Assembly (NCBI GenBank): GCA_951804985.1
Contig: OX638132.1
Coordinates: 4,197,529 to 4,261,528 of the forward strand
DNA: 64,000 nt
DNA from: Dryomyza anilis
Taxonomy: Eukaryota; Arthropoda; Insecta; Diptera; Dryomyzidae
Direction: 5' to 3'
A program made the position numbers and the translations under genes. Under the pieces are notes generated by a model that worked only from the letters and a program-made list of their open reading frames with translations, searched no databases and was not told the DNA's origin. Below are positions 46,544 to 58,465 of this stretch, piece after piece; within the stretch, counting starts at the first letter, position 1; every line of letters starts with the position of its first letter.

Positions 46544-48163
46544 TGGTGGCTTTAAAAAGCTTGATGTAATTTTTTAAATATTGTTCTGTTGTTAAAAGTA
46601 ATACTTTTGTTATTTTAAATATGTTTGTTATTTCAAAAAAAACAAATTTCTGCAGTGGAAATTAAAGTTTTCGTTATCTTCTAATTGTTTTAACATTATT
46701 GTAATTTTGTTAAATTTGCAAATAGTTTGTTATTTTTTACAGTTACACTGAAATAAGTTATATTATTCTATATTAATTTGCTTATTTTTAATTAAGAAAT
46801 ACGTTGAAAATAACCGATTTCTTTAATAAAGCTCGAAAAAGGATTTCATTTAGTTTTGTTAATTTTACAAATATTTGTAGTTTTAACAGGCAAATTTATT
46901 TGTGGTTATTAACTTTAGCAAATTTCTTTGTTCAATATTTTTTTTTACAAATTGATTTTTCCATTGTCTCAACAATATAGTAATTCTGTTAAATCTACAA
47001 ATATTTTGTTACTTTTAAAAGTTCATGTTATAAAAATGATAATTCCTAAAAAATACATAAACTATATTTAAACAAAGAGTGTGAAAATAACAGATTGTTT
47101 TAGTTAAACTCCGCAGAGTTTAAATATATTTTTGTTATTTTTACAAATGTTTGTATTTTTAACAAACTATGCAAAAACAAAATATATTGTGAAATTGAAA
47201 TATTATAATTTTGTTAATATTTAATTTTGTTATCATCACAGATAAAGTTTTATATAAACATTTAATATAATTTTCAAACTAAAAAGCAGATTATACCAAT
47301 GCGTTATTTTTATGAAACTCAACAAAGTTTTTAGTTATTTTAACAATGTTATTCTACAGACGATATATTTACATCTTTGCCTACAAACGCTAACATTATT
47401 TCAACTGCCTTTCTCTGGCAGTTGGTGGCAACTTTGCACTGTTGCTGCTGTTGCATTTTATATGCTTATAATGCATGTTGTTGCATAAAGTGCTGCTGAT
47501 ATTTAATATGAGTCGCTATTGCTATCACAACGTACGACGCGACGGCAGGGGTCTGTCTCCCCGCCCGGCAGGAATATCAAACTTAAATTAAATTGTAGTC
47601 AGAATTAAAACTTTATCATTCGCAGACATGGCTTTGGTTTGCATTGTGCGTTGCGGTAGTGCAGACACAAATTTGTTTGCATACCTTCAGGCGTCGAACT
47701 AATATTTGTAATAAAGTCAAAAGTTGAGGTATGAACAATAACAAAAAAAAACAATAAAAAGCAAAACTTGCTTAATATTTCGCTCAATGATTTCATTATA
47801 AAAAAAACACTCATAATAATAATTATTAACAGTTCTACTACAGATGTAGCCGAATATGCAGAACACCTAAAATTATGCAGCAAAACACTGCAGACAAGCG
47901 TTGAACAACGAAAATAGTGACGCAGCAAATGCAACAGAATGGTGAAAAGGATGTCATAAAGGTGAATAATAATAAAAGTCATCATCAACACTGTGCTACA
48001 AATTTAATAAAATTAAATTTCGGAATTTTGATTTTCGAAAATTTTAAATTTGTACATTTTTGTCGCGGTATATCTCTGGTTTGTAATAACCGATTTCGAT
48101 TATTTAAAAAGTTAAGGAAGCGGATTTTACAGAAAATATTACCATCTGAGCATAGCGTAGGTA
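46544..48163. other. AT-rich DNA with TTTGTTATTTT reiterations
   Basis: 46560-47350 repeatedly contains TTTTGTTA and TTTACAAATATTTGT-like motifs without a fixed period, possibly an old palindromic element. 47380-47960 is GC-richer, with a 128-codon minus frame (47605-47991) that has no domain. No gene called. Confidence 0.4.
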
Positions 48164-49059
48164 CACACAGAAAATTCCTATTTTGGCATAAGTTAGTTGT
48201 ACCAACTAACTTCATTCGATTAAATTGAATTGTCTACAAAATGGTTAGCGGAACTGCTATATTAGCCTCTACACCTGAAATATTAGTCTATATACTAGTG
48301 GCTCTAAATCAGTAATGAATTGTTTTAAAACAGTTCGAAATTGGTTTCATTACGAACTACAAATCTTTTAGTTTTGACAATAACAACCGACTAAGCGGTT
48401 GAGAGAACCGAAAAATTGAATTGGGCAAAGAGTTGGTTGACGCAACGCAACAAATCTGTATTCTGTGTGTAGATATGTTGATTTTTCATAATATATTACC
48501 ATTTGAAAATAGATAAAGTACATACAGAAAAATCCTCCTTTGGCATGAGCTTGGAAGAATGAAAATGTTAGTTGTACCAACTAACTTCATTCGGTTAAAT
48601 CGAATGGTTTACAAATTTGCTGGTGAACTGCCAGCCTATTAACCTATACACATGAAATATTAGTCTATACACACTCCTAATGATTCTAAATCTGTACTAA
48701 ATTGTTCTAAAATGCGCGATATTCTTTGCAGAACCAACTACAACTCTTTATTTAGACAATAACAACCGACTAAGTGGTTGAGAAAACCGGATAAGTTGGT
48801 TGGACAGAGAGTTGGTTGGCGCAACAAATCTCTACTGCGGAACTGCGAAATATTCGGTTGGCGCTTGATATATTAGCATATACACAATCCCAATGATTCT
48901 AAATCTGTACGAAATTGATCTAAAGCAGTTCGAAATTGGTTGTAGTCCAAACTAAAACTATTTTAGTTATAGCAATAACTACCGACTAAGCAGCTAAGAG
49001 AACCGAATACGTTGTTTGGGCAAAGAGTTGGTTGGTGCAACAAAGCTCTACTCTGTGTG
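48164..49059 (+). mobile_element. Tandem cluster of three MITE-D copies
   Basis: Copy one (48164-48469) begins CACACAGAAAATTCC and ends TATTCTGTGTG with TA on both sides. Copy two starts CATACAGAAAAATCC at 48521, preceded by TA, and is cut near 48838. Copy three (about 48839-49059) lacks the left part and ends ACTCTGTGTG before TA. Shared inner blocks are CAACTAACTTCATTCG, ATTAGTCTATA, TTCTAAATC, CAATAACAACCGACTAAG and GAGTTGGTTGRCGCAAC. Even the flank ATTACCATYTGAvcATAG is repeated, so the array arose by duplication including flanking DNA. No coding capacity. Confidence 0.75.
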
Positions 49060-49061
49060 TA

Positions 49062-50302
49062 GATGCTAAGTTTTAATTACAGAAATAACTCAAATTACGA
49101 AAATGGGAATTTTCACAGAGAACTGGACCTACAAAAAAACTAAAACCGATGGAAACGTTCTTGAAAATTTTTGGTGTTGCACCGTGTAATTATTCATACA
49201 TTTTTCTTTCGTTTTACTTCTGCGTAGTTTATTTAATTCACCGTCTTGTCTTTTTCTTCGTAGTAAGTAAGTTGTATTTCTGTGTTGTTCTAAAGTTGTT
49301 CTGATTTTATTTTTTTGAAAAACATCTTGCGCTATGGAAATGCAAATTTTTCCAAAACAAATTTTAATCAAACTTACGCAGAACAAGACGTAGTTCAAGT
49401 TTTCAGTGCATAGTTTCACCAATGGTTTTTAATATTTTCTTTTTTTGTTGTGTTTGTCAAGGGTTAAGTTGAGGTCGTTTGGTAAACTACAATTAAAATA
49501 AATTTGAAATTTGAAAACAGCAAATTACTGTTGAATATATTTATGGAAAAGCCAAAAAGTTTTTATTCATGGTGTTTTTGTGTGAATAGCGTGTTTTTTT
49601 ATATTTTGTAATGCGTAATTGCTGTTTATTTTGATTTTTTTATGCAATTAACGCGATTCAGTAAATTTATAAATATTGTCTGTAAGAATGTAACATTTAT
49701 CAACATAAATGAAGCATTTTTTCCTTTTTTTTTATATACGCACAAAATACATTTTTATACAAATTTAATTTCAGTATTGTTTGTGGTAAAGTGACAATAC
49801 AAATATAAATTGCAATACCTCAATTATTATAATTATGCGTATTTTAACGAGTATTTTGTATTGAATGTAATATATTAAAATCTACTCTAAAATATCGAAT
49901 GTAAATAATAATTGCAATTCCGAGTAAATCTATTAAACAATGCGGTCATTGTTGAACACGGCGGCGGCACAACGGCAAATAAATAATATTTGCTATAATT
50001 TATGAGGTCAGCACCCAGTGCATAAAAGTATGCAATAAATTGTATAAATAACTTTAAGCACATTTATAACCGCCATGTGACCGGAAATGAAAAGTGTGCC
50101 TTTGGCGGCAGCAGTATACAAAAAAAAATAGACTGCCACTTAATTAAAGGCTAATTATAATTAAGTGGTCTCTTTTTTATGTGTTTTAACAACAATTGAT
50201 AATTTAATAAATGGCGTTAACAAAAAGCTTTGTTAATATTAAAACATAATTCAATTGCAGGAGGACATTAATTAAAAAGAATTTAAACAAAATTAAAAAA
50301 AA
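49062..50302. other. Unique AT-rich DNA, no gene seen
   Basis: A 97-codon minus frame (49129-49422) has no recognisable domain. 49940-50110 is GC-richer unique sequence. Nothing else. Confidence 0.45.
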
Positions 50303-50835
50303 GAAAGTGATTAGTGCGCTGGACTGTGACCATAAAGGTCCCCGTAGCACAAGTTGAAAACTGGCCTGCTACACACAGAAAAAAAAGTGTGTAAATATAA
50401 CTAAAATGTTAATCAATCCAATTAATTTTTAATTGAAACTCAGCCGATGTAGAAGAATATAATGTTAGAAGAAACTGAACGACGCCGCCGACGCACGAGA
50501 CGCACAAACAAAAAACAAAATGAAATCCAGAAGAAAAAAACAGTGTTGTAATTTAAGAAAATGGATAAATCAAAATTAACAAATAAAAGTAGTTAATACT
50601 ATTAAAGATTTAGTTGTATTGAAATTATATTAAATTAATTCCTATTAATATTTTAATTAAAAAATGTGTAAATACAATTAATGAATTAGTAATAACATTA
50701 ATATTTTTAATTTGAATACGATTTTGTTTGCTATTAATATCAATTGTTATATATACGTACACTATTTTTTTCTGTGTACTTTCAACATCTTTAAATAGAA
50801 AATGTTTTTTCTATACTGCATTCGGCATTAAGACA
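50303..50835 (+). mobile_element. SINE copy interrupted by a MITE-B
   Basis: The left part has the tRNA-like head TTAGTGCGCTGGACTGTGAC, then AAAGGTCC and AGTTGAAAACTGGCC in the B-box region. The SINE body resumes at 50781 after the MITE: TCAACATCTTTAAATAGAAA, then TTTTTTCTATACTGCATTCGGC. Compare AACAACATCTTTTCATAGAA, then TTTTTCTATACCGCGCTACC at 22.8 kb. The two halves fit once 50374-50776 is removed. Confidence 0.75.
50374..50776. mobile_element. MITE-B copy inserted in a SINE
   Basis: It begins CACAGAAAAAAAAGTGTGTA with AATATAACT and ends TGTTATATATACGTACACTA plus TTTTTTTCTGTG. The repeat TAC occurs on both sides (50370-50372, 50777-50779), compatible with a TA or TAC duplication. The interior contains AATTAATTTTTAATTGAAAC and ATTAATATCAATTG as in the family. 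A short GC-rich stretch (GACGCCGCCGACGCACGAGA, about 50483) is unlike the rest of the family. Confidence 0.7.
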
Positions 50836-50883
50836 CACGTTTGGAGTACATATATAAAGCTTAAATTGTGGGGGAGCTCGTTC

Positions 50884-51138
50884 CACACTCAAAATTAATA
50901 GCTTGTTAACTATGCTTGCTAAATGTTAGCAAACTTTAATTACAGCATCCATTTGTTTGACATAGCAAACAATTTGCTAGAAAACTAGTGTGTACAAGAA
51001 CGGGTTGTGTCCCTACTAAGCATATCGCAAGTGTAGCAAAAATGCATTAGATGGCACGCTCCAGCTAATGCGCAGACAATTTTGCTATTTTAGCAAACTT
51101 TTTTTGCTACTGTTACAGACTTTGTATTTTGGGTGTAG
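50884..51138. mobile_element. 255-bp TIR element with TTGCTA/TAGCAA palindromes
   Basis: The left end CACACTCAAAATTAATAG pairs with the right end, which on the minus strand is CTACACCCAAAATACAAAG. GTTC occurs just outside each end (about 50880-50883 and 51140-51143), a possible 4-bp duplication. The interior carries several inverted TTGCTAA/TTAGCAA motifs. Non-coding. Superfamily uncertain. Confidence 0.5.
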
Positions 51139-51364
51139 GTTCATCAGAGCTGTACGCCAAACTATTTTTTTTTTATTGCGATTACAATTTGTAGTTCTTT
51201 TGGAAGTTAAGAGTTGGTAGCCTCAGGAATAAACCAGCTTCTTAAATTTTATATTCCATTTTAAATCACCGACAAAAAAAAAGTATTTTAGACGTCATAT
51301 TCTTTGAAATATATAAAAATGTACATGAATGTTCTTTCAGCATTAATTTTCTATCTTACCAAAC

Positions 51365-52050
51365 TATGAAAATAGTGGTTCCTTAATTGCTTAATTGCGT
51401 TTATCTCAAAAAGTAGTTTACATACAAGGTCAATTGAGGTATCAGAAAAATGTAAAACTAAGTAAAAATTTTCAATATTATTTGAATTTTTATTTGAATT
51501 TTGTTTTTAAAAATAAAAAATCAAATCAGATTTTATGGACAAATGTCTATTTAATTACACATTTGTTTGTATAACTCATGAACCGAGAAGAGTACACCAA
51601 TGAAATTTGGCAGAAATGTTAAGAAGAAAATGAGCAATAAAATAATATTTTATTGAAAATTTTAAAAATATGGGTTTTTGAGAAATATATTTTCAAAAAA
51701 CATGTGATAAACACCTCAAATATGGGTTTTTGAGAAATATTTTTTTTTATAACTCATCAACCGAGAAGAGAACACCAATGAAATTTGGCAGAAATATTAA
51801 GAAAAATATCAACAATAAATAAATATTTTTTTGATAATTTTAAAATTATGGGTTTTTGAGAAACATATTTTCAAAAAATGGATCATATGATAGAGAATTT
51901 TAATCATTGGAATGAAAAATCAAATCATATGGCATATTAAAGTTCATCTATCAAATGATACCTCAATTGACCCTATATGTAAACTACTTTTTGAGATAAA
52001 CGCAATTATTTGAAAACACCTTAGCGACTTTTTAACTATTTTCACGTTTT
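51365..52050. mobile_element. Foldback element with ~48-bp inverted arms and inner direct repeat
   Basis: The arms at 51397-51444 and 51956-52003 are inverted and almost perfect. They contain GCGTTTATCTCAAAAAGTAG and GGTCAATTGAGGTATCA. A weaker outer pair, TGAAAATAGT/ACTATTTTCA, lies at about 51368 and 52036. Between the arms a segment is directly repeated (about 51565-51700 and 51750-51880): ATAACTCATSAACCGAGAAG, ACACCAATGAAATTTGGC and ATGGGTTTTTGAGAAA. No open frame. Class unknown. Confidence 0.7.
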
Positions 52051-52051
52051 A

Positions 52052-52397
52052 AGTCGCCATATTGCGGGAACCATTTAAGCTAGAGGTCCAAAATTTTATT
52101 TTTTTTATTGATTTAATAAGGTACATCATTTGTACCAAATTACAATTATTTCTGAGGGGGTAGCTGAAACTAGATCGTTGGTTATAAATGTTTTTATTTC
52201 TGTTTACTTTCGATGCAGTATTTCGCAAATAAATGTATTCTGGACCTAGTAGACCATGTCTAAAAGTAATCAGAGTGCAGTATTGAGATTTCGACCCATT
52301 AGGATTCGTCAATAATTGAGAATATATCCGGAAAAATAATGTAGTTATTTCCGATTGGGAAACTCGGAAATATAAAAAATGCATTATAACAGATAAG
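52052..52397. other. Short unique stretch
   Basis: Open for 111 codons on the minus strand (52049-52384) without a recognisable domain. No repeat seen. Confidence 0.4.
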
Positions 52398-52399
52398 TA

Positions 52400-52902
52400 A
52401 AGGGTTTTTTAATAAGAGTGCTACAAAAGTTTTTTTAAATAAAACAAAAACGATATCAATGAAATTCTTTATTCCTGTAAACGTACGTTCGATGCCCAAC
52501 GCTTGAGAACGACGTGTGAGAGACACATTTGCGCTTTCTTCAACTGAAGCCTCAGCGGCAGCAATATTCTCGACACTACGGGCACTTATTTGTCTCACTG
52601 GCACGGGAACATTTTGTACTGTGCCTGTGAATTCAAATTTTTCCACTAGTCGCTCAATTGTTGATCTGCTAGGACGATTATGAGGACCATACATTGGACG
52701 TAGCGCTCATAACGTTGAGGCCACTGACTCCGAATTTCGCTAGTAAATTTTAATAATTTCGACTCGTTGTTGGCGCGTATATCTTTCCATCATGAAATGG
52801 CAAACCTTACTGAAGAGAAATGTCAAAAGAGCGGCAAGAAATATGGCGTTGTTTGCTGTCCCTGTCGCTCTACTTTTGTAGCGTTCCTGTTGAAAAACCC
52901 TT
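52400..52902 (-). mobile_element. Internally deleted mariner-type element with TA duplication
   Basis: 503 bp, starting AAGGGTTTTTTAATAAGAGT and ending GTTGAAAAACCCTT, flanked by TA at 52398-52399 and 52903-52904. It keeps both termini, the start of the transposase (minus strand, NRPSRSTIERLVEKFEF region and SVENIAAAEASVEESANV) and the very end. About 0.8 kb including the whole catalytic domain is deleted. The N-terminal region is less damaged than at 27.7 kb (the LTRRSQALGIER segment is intact here). Confidence 0.85.
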
Positions 52903-52904
52903 TA

Positions 52905-54401
52905 GTAGTTTTTCTCATGCACCAATTAGTTTGGAAATGTTTTCCATTGAAAGTGTGTAGAAATGAGAAAGTGCTGTACTGAAAAGCCAATGAAGTTACA
53001 TTAGCAGAGTTGAGGGCCAACTTTGTTCATGTCAAAAAGTTACTGTCGGAGGCAATGATTTAATTTTGAAAGATTTGCTATTTTGAACGCGGCGACTGAC
53101 GACAGACAACAGGCCAAAGTATAGAAGTAAATACAAGAAAAGAAAATAAAAATATATACAAAAAAAAATGAAAAAAAAAACGAGAAAAAAATCATAAAAA
53201 CAACGCAAAAGTCAAACACAGTTACAGAACAACAAGCACACTGCAAGAACCAAAATGGTAAAAACACAAAGTTTCGTACAAAAAAAATTTTTTTTTTTTT
53301 ACTTACAAGCAAAAGAGCAGCCAAAGGCCGCTATGACTTGTTGTTCTTACTGTGGATTCGTCTTCTTTAACCCTAGGGGTAACGGTGGTATTTTTTTTCT
53401 GCTGTAGTTGTTGTCAGAAGTCAGTAATTTTGCTCGAGTCTGCTTATATTTGTTGTATTTCAAAAGAAAATAGCAAAAGTTTCAACACAAGTTTTGTATG
53501 AATCTCACTTAATTATGACGCTTGTTAACTATTAATGAAAGAAAATGAAGAAAAAAAATGGCGGCGTTGTATGAAGTATGTGATAGGAGAAATCTTTGCG
53601 CAAATTATGTCCATGGAATGTGGTAAAATCTGTACTGAAGGTAGCAAGTAATGTAATATTATTGAAAGTATTGGCTGGAGGAGCACAGAAAGTAGCAACA
53701 GTTGTTGAAAATGTTGTTGTCGTTTACTTTTGTTAGAGCTGCCTTTTGTTTGTCCACAGTACAACTTCTCAAAAAAGAAATAAAGAACAAAAAAAAGTTG
53801 GCGAAAAACTTTCGATGATGAATTAGACAAAATAATAGGGCGAAAACAAGGTAATTAGAAGAATCAGTAACGCACAGGAATTGAAATAGATTGAGTAATG
53901 TGTGAATGGTAAGACAAATATTACAAACAGTACTCAAAGACTAACAGTTTTTATTTAGGTTTAGATATTATCTTCGTTTTGGTTTTTAGTTTTATAAAGC
54001 AAAGTTCACGAGATTTATCCAATTTAACCAACGAGATGAACAACGTCGCAATAGCTTCGAGACATACCGAGCAAGAACTGTACTGTACTCTGTAATAATT
54101 TGTATTGTTATTTTATATATTAATCCGAATCATCCTAGTGCGACCATATGGTCACACATGTGATGATGTTACAAAAACCCAAACTATTATTACTTCTCCG
54201 TAACTAATGTAGCTAAGCGTGTGAAAAGTTAATCCTGTGTCCCATTTATAAATGGTAGGTCTTAAAAAATTTTAAAAACATACACAAATATTTATAAAAT
54301 GAATAAAAATTTAATTTATTGTATTGTGTAATAATAAATTGTAGTGCATTTTTTAATTTAATATTTTTGATTTTACTCGCTTTTCATAATTTTATTTGTT
54401 A
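52905..54401. other. Unique DNA, no gene seen
   Basis: 53040-53330 minus frame is Phe-rich from A-rich DNA. 53525-53937 holds two overlapping minus frames of 92-101 codons without a domain. The stretch is GC-poor but low in repeats. Not called as genes. Confidence 0.45.
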
Positions 54402-54649
54402 TATGGCCCAAAACGCAGCCAATCACCTGCCATTTTTACGCATTTTTCAACATATATAGTGCTCCGAAAACATATGAAATCAAATACTTTTAATATTTTT
54501 TATAAAAGTATCTAAAAGTGCACTTCTGTGGTAAGATTTTCTATATATATAAAATTTTTTGTATCGCTTGTTGTTTAGGAGTTATGAACGTTTAAAATTG
54601 TTTACTACGTTACACCGTACGATGAAACGTAGCAGCGCTTTGGGCCATA
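54402..54649. mobile_element. 248-bp TIR element, TATGGCCCAAA termini, TA duplication
   Basis: The left end TATGGCCCAAAACGCAGCC and the right end (minus strand) TATGGCCCAAAGCGCTGCT pair well. TA lies directly outside both ends (54400-54401, 54650-54651). No coding capacity. The size, TIR and TA duplication suggest a Tc1/mariner-type MITE unrelated to the CACAG group. Confidence 0.7.
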
Positions 54650-54651
54650 TA

Positions 54652-56034
54652 GGGTGTTTGGTTCATTGATGTCAATAATTCATGGTGACATTCTATGACT
54701 CAAAAAAATAAGAAAATGTGAAATAAAAAATGTCTAATTCTGCATCCAGTTTAAGATACAGTGTGTTTATGAAATGCATATTACTAACCTAGTCAAGAAA
54801 ATTTGTTTTAAAGTATAATAAATAAATGACAAATTTTTAAGTCATGTTTTAGAAAATTAAATTACCTTTCTAATGGTATATCACATTTTCGAACCCCATG
54901 ATTTCTTCCTGTTTTAAACGATACGTAAAGTTGAAGTTTACAAAAATAAAAATACAAATTTTTACTTTGTCATTGATTTTCTCAAAATTTCGTTATCGAT
55001 CACCCCATTTTTTTCTAATTTATAATGAGGACCAGTTCATTTCCAGTACTTTCTAACCAATTACAGTTATTTTAAACTGGAAAGTTATACTGCTGAAATA
55101 ATTAAACTATTTGAATACCTCGTCCTGGCATATCCTTACACCTAATATGAAAATATATCACATATTCCGTTTTCTTGCGTCCTAATTAGGAAGCCAAAGA
55201 AGTTTAATCTCTAAATTTGAAAAAAATGTAGGAGGATTCGGGTTAATGATGCTGAGACTCTTTAATTAACTTGCGGACAATATAACGTAAAAAAGAGCAA
55301 TAATTATATTATTTCCCTTTTTTCTGACTAATTAATCGGACTTATTAAATATATATCAAAAGACAATATATCTTTATAACAGCACGGAAAAATTACTACG
55401 TGGTTTAATAAATAATAAACAAAATGAAGAAGATTTCTTTGAAAAGCATCATTAAGTTGTTGCATATTATAAAATAATGCAAAATATATTTTTTAAGATT
55501 TTACACTACATAGATATGAGCTCTACATAAATCATTGGCAAAGGCAAAGGATACAATAATGAAGATGACCCTCCAAAGAGAATTTTCTGAATTGGGCCTA
55601 TATAGTATATCCAAAGCACGAGACGTTTGATGCCATATCTCCATGTTACGCATAGTTGGCAACATTGTAGTGCCAATAAAATACTATAAACAAAATGCAA
55701 ACATACATTAGTTGCAAATTTAAATCATTATTTTTTTTTGGTATATTTGTGCAAATATTGCCATTCATAAATCAAAAATAATTTGGAAATAAAACCATAT
55801 ACAAGTCAATTATCATAGTGCCAACAAATTTTGTCGGTCAACACCTACGTCTATTACAGTTAAACATGATCATGCTAAAATTTTTGATGATATTATATAG
55901 AACAGGCGGCATTTTATTAAATTTATTCCGCTACTCAGACAGCCACTAGATTACACTCGTGGACAAAACAAATTATTTTTTATTCTCTATTACAGTACAC
56001 TCAGAAATAGGAAATCTCGTATGTTAGCCATTGA
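54652..56034. other. AT-rich DNA, nothing recognised
   Basis: No repeat family, gene or RNA could be supported in this 1.4 kb. Confidence 0.5.
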
Positions 56035-56155
56035 ATGTCGAGGGGTAGCGCAGCATAGAAAAATGTTTACTATGAAAAGATGTTGTTAATACCAGCTCCG
56101 ATTTGAACATGGGACCTATTGACTCGTAGTCCAACGCACTAACTGATGAAAATGA
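56035..56155 (-). mobile_element. tRNA-derived SINE, minus strand
   Basis: The minus strand reads CATCAGTTAGTGCGTTGGAC, TACGAGTCAATAGGTCCC, a B-box-like ATGTTCAAATCGG, AACAACATCTTTTCATAGTA, then CATTTTTCTATGCTGCGCTACC. The head is the best preserved of the SINE copies here. It lies about 25 bp from the DINE-1-like copy, separated by GATAGCG...CGCTATC. Confidence 0.75.
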
Positions 56156-56181
56156 TAGCGATCTACCGGCGCTATCATTTT

Positions 56182-56935
<754 letters not shown>

Positions 56936-56959
56936 TACTTCAACATTTCTAATGTTTTA

Positions 56960-57593
56960 AAATGAGTTGAATTTGAGTTAAGTTGAGTTGAATTTAAATT
57001 GAGTTTAATTTGAGTAGTTTGTGTTGAGTTTGAGTAGAGTTTGTATTGAGTTTGTGTTGAGTTTCATTTAGAGTTGAGCTTGAGATTGAGTTGTGTTGAG
57101 TTTGAGTTGAATTTGTGTTTGAGTTGAGTTTTAGTTCCAGTTGAGTTTTAGTTGAGTTATGTTTGAGTTGAGTTTGAGTTGTGTTTGAGGTTAGTTTGAG
57201 TTGCGTTTGTGTTGAGTGGGAGTTGAGCTTAAGATTGAGTTGTATTCAGTTTGAGTTGAATTAACAATACAAATTTTGAAATTGCAACAAAACGATTTAA
57301 CGAATTGAGTTTGAGTTGAGTTTGATCTGAGTGTCAATTGAGTTGAGTATGAATTGAGTATGAGTTGAGTATGAGTTGAGTATAAGTTTAGTATGAGTTG
57401 AGTTTGAGTTGAGTTTGAGTTATGTTTGAGAATAGTTCAATTATATTATATAGAGTTGCGTTTGAGTTGAGTTTGAATTGAATATGTATTGAGTTTGAAT
57501 TGAGTTTGAATTTAGTTTGAGTTTAGATTTAGTTGAGTTTGAGATAAGCTTGAATAGAGTTTGAAATCAGTTAAGCTTGAATAGAGTTTGAAA
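56960..57593 (+). repeat. GAGTTT/GAGTTG minisatellite, left part
   Basis: Irregular repetition of GAGTTTGAGTTGAGTTT-like words (6- and 11-bp periods) for 0.63 kb. It is broken at about 57262-57306 by AATACAAATTTTGAAATTGC and CAACAAAACGATTTAACG, a segment found again at the right end of the array (about 59985-60023). The array is interrupted at 57594 by the hAT-like element. Confidence 0.85.
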
Positions 57594-57894
57594 CAGAGAC
57601 GGGACTAATTCATTATTTTTCAAATTAAATTTGTTCATGAATTGAAATTGCTTTCAAATAATTTCATTTTTATTTATTTAAATGGCATTTGAAAAAAGTA
57701 TTTCAATTCGAAAAATATTTCATTTGAATTGAGTAAACAAATTCCAATTCAAAAAAATTTGAAGTGAAATACTTTTATTCAATTCAATTCAAATTTTTGA
57801 AATTGGCATTGATCAATTTCAATTCAACAAACATGAATTGGAATTGATCAATTCTATTTAAAATACAAAAGCATTGATATTGAAGTGGCACGCA

Positions 57895-58456
57895 CCACAT
57901 TTTGGCTTGAATGTATTTCAATGGCACAGAATTGCATCCAGATGCATCATGGGATATTTTTCGGTAAATCTGTTGCACCCGGGGCCAACATATTTGAATC
58001 TGTTTTAAGGGGCATAGATTCGCATCTAGGTGGATCATTCGAAGTTTTTGGTTGAATATATACCAATTAGCACAAATTCTTTTGGCCAAAACCCACTGCG
58101 TCATTGCACTTTTTTTTGGAACATTGGTTCCATTGGGATTTGGCCAGAACCCAAGTGCGTCATTGGACATTTTTTTAGACAAATTAGTTCCATTGGGATT
58201 TGGCCAGAACCCAACTGCGTCATCGGACTTTTTTTTTAAGAAAATGGTTCCATTGGGATTTGGCCAGAACCCAACTGCGTCATTGGACATTTTTTTGGAC
58301 AAATAGGTTCCATTGGGATTTTGCCAGAACCCAACTGCGTCATTGGACTTTTTTTTGGACAAATTAATTCCATTGGGAATTGGCCAGAACCCAACTGCGT
58401 CTTTGGACTTTTTTTTTGAAGAAAATGGTTCCATTGGGATTTGGGCAGAACCCAAC
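57895..58456 (-). repeat. 60-bp minisatellite, left arm (inverted)
   Basis: Regular 60-bp units from about 58080 to 58456, each reading TTCCATTGGGATTTGGCCAG, then AACCCAACTGCGTCATTGGAC and TTTTTTTGGACAAAT. More diverged units (GATGCATCATGGGATATTTTTC) extend outward to about 57895. Because the period is a multiple of 3, long frames open on both strands with 20-residue repeats. That is no proof of coding. Confidence 0.9.
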
Positions 58457-58465
58457 TGCGTCCAA

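Noticed and set aside
47605..47991. 128-codon minus frame with hydrophobic stretches
   Set aside because: No family resemblance. Ile/Leu/His runs come from AT-rich and CATT-like DNA.
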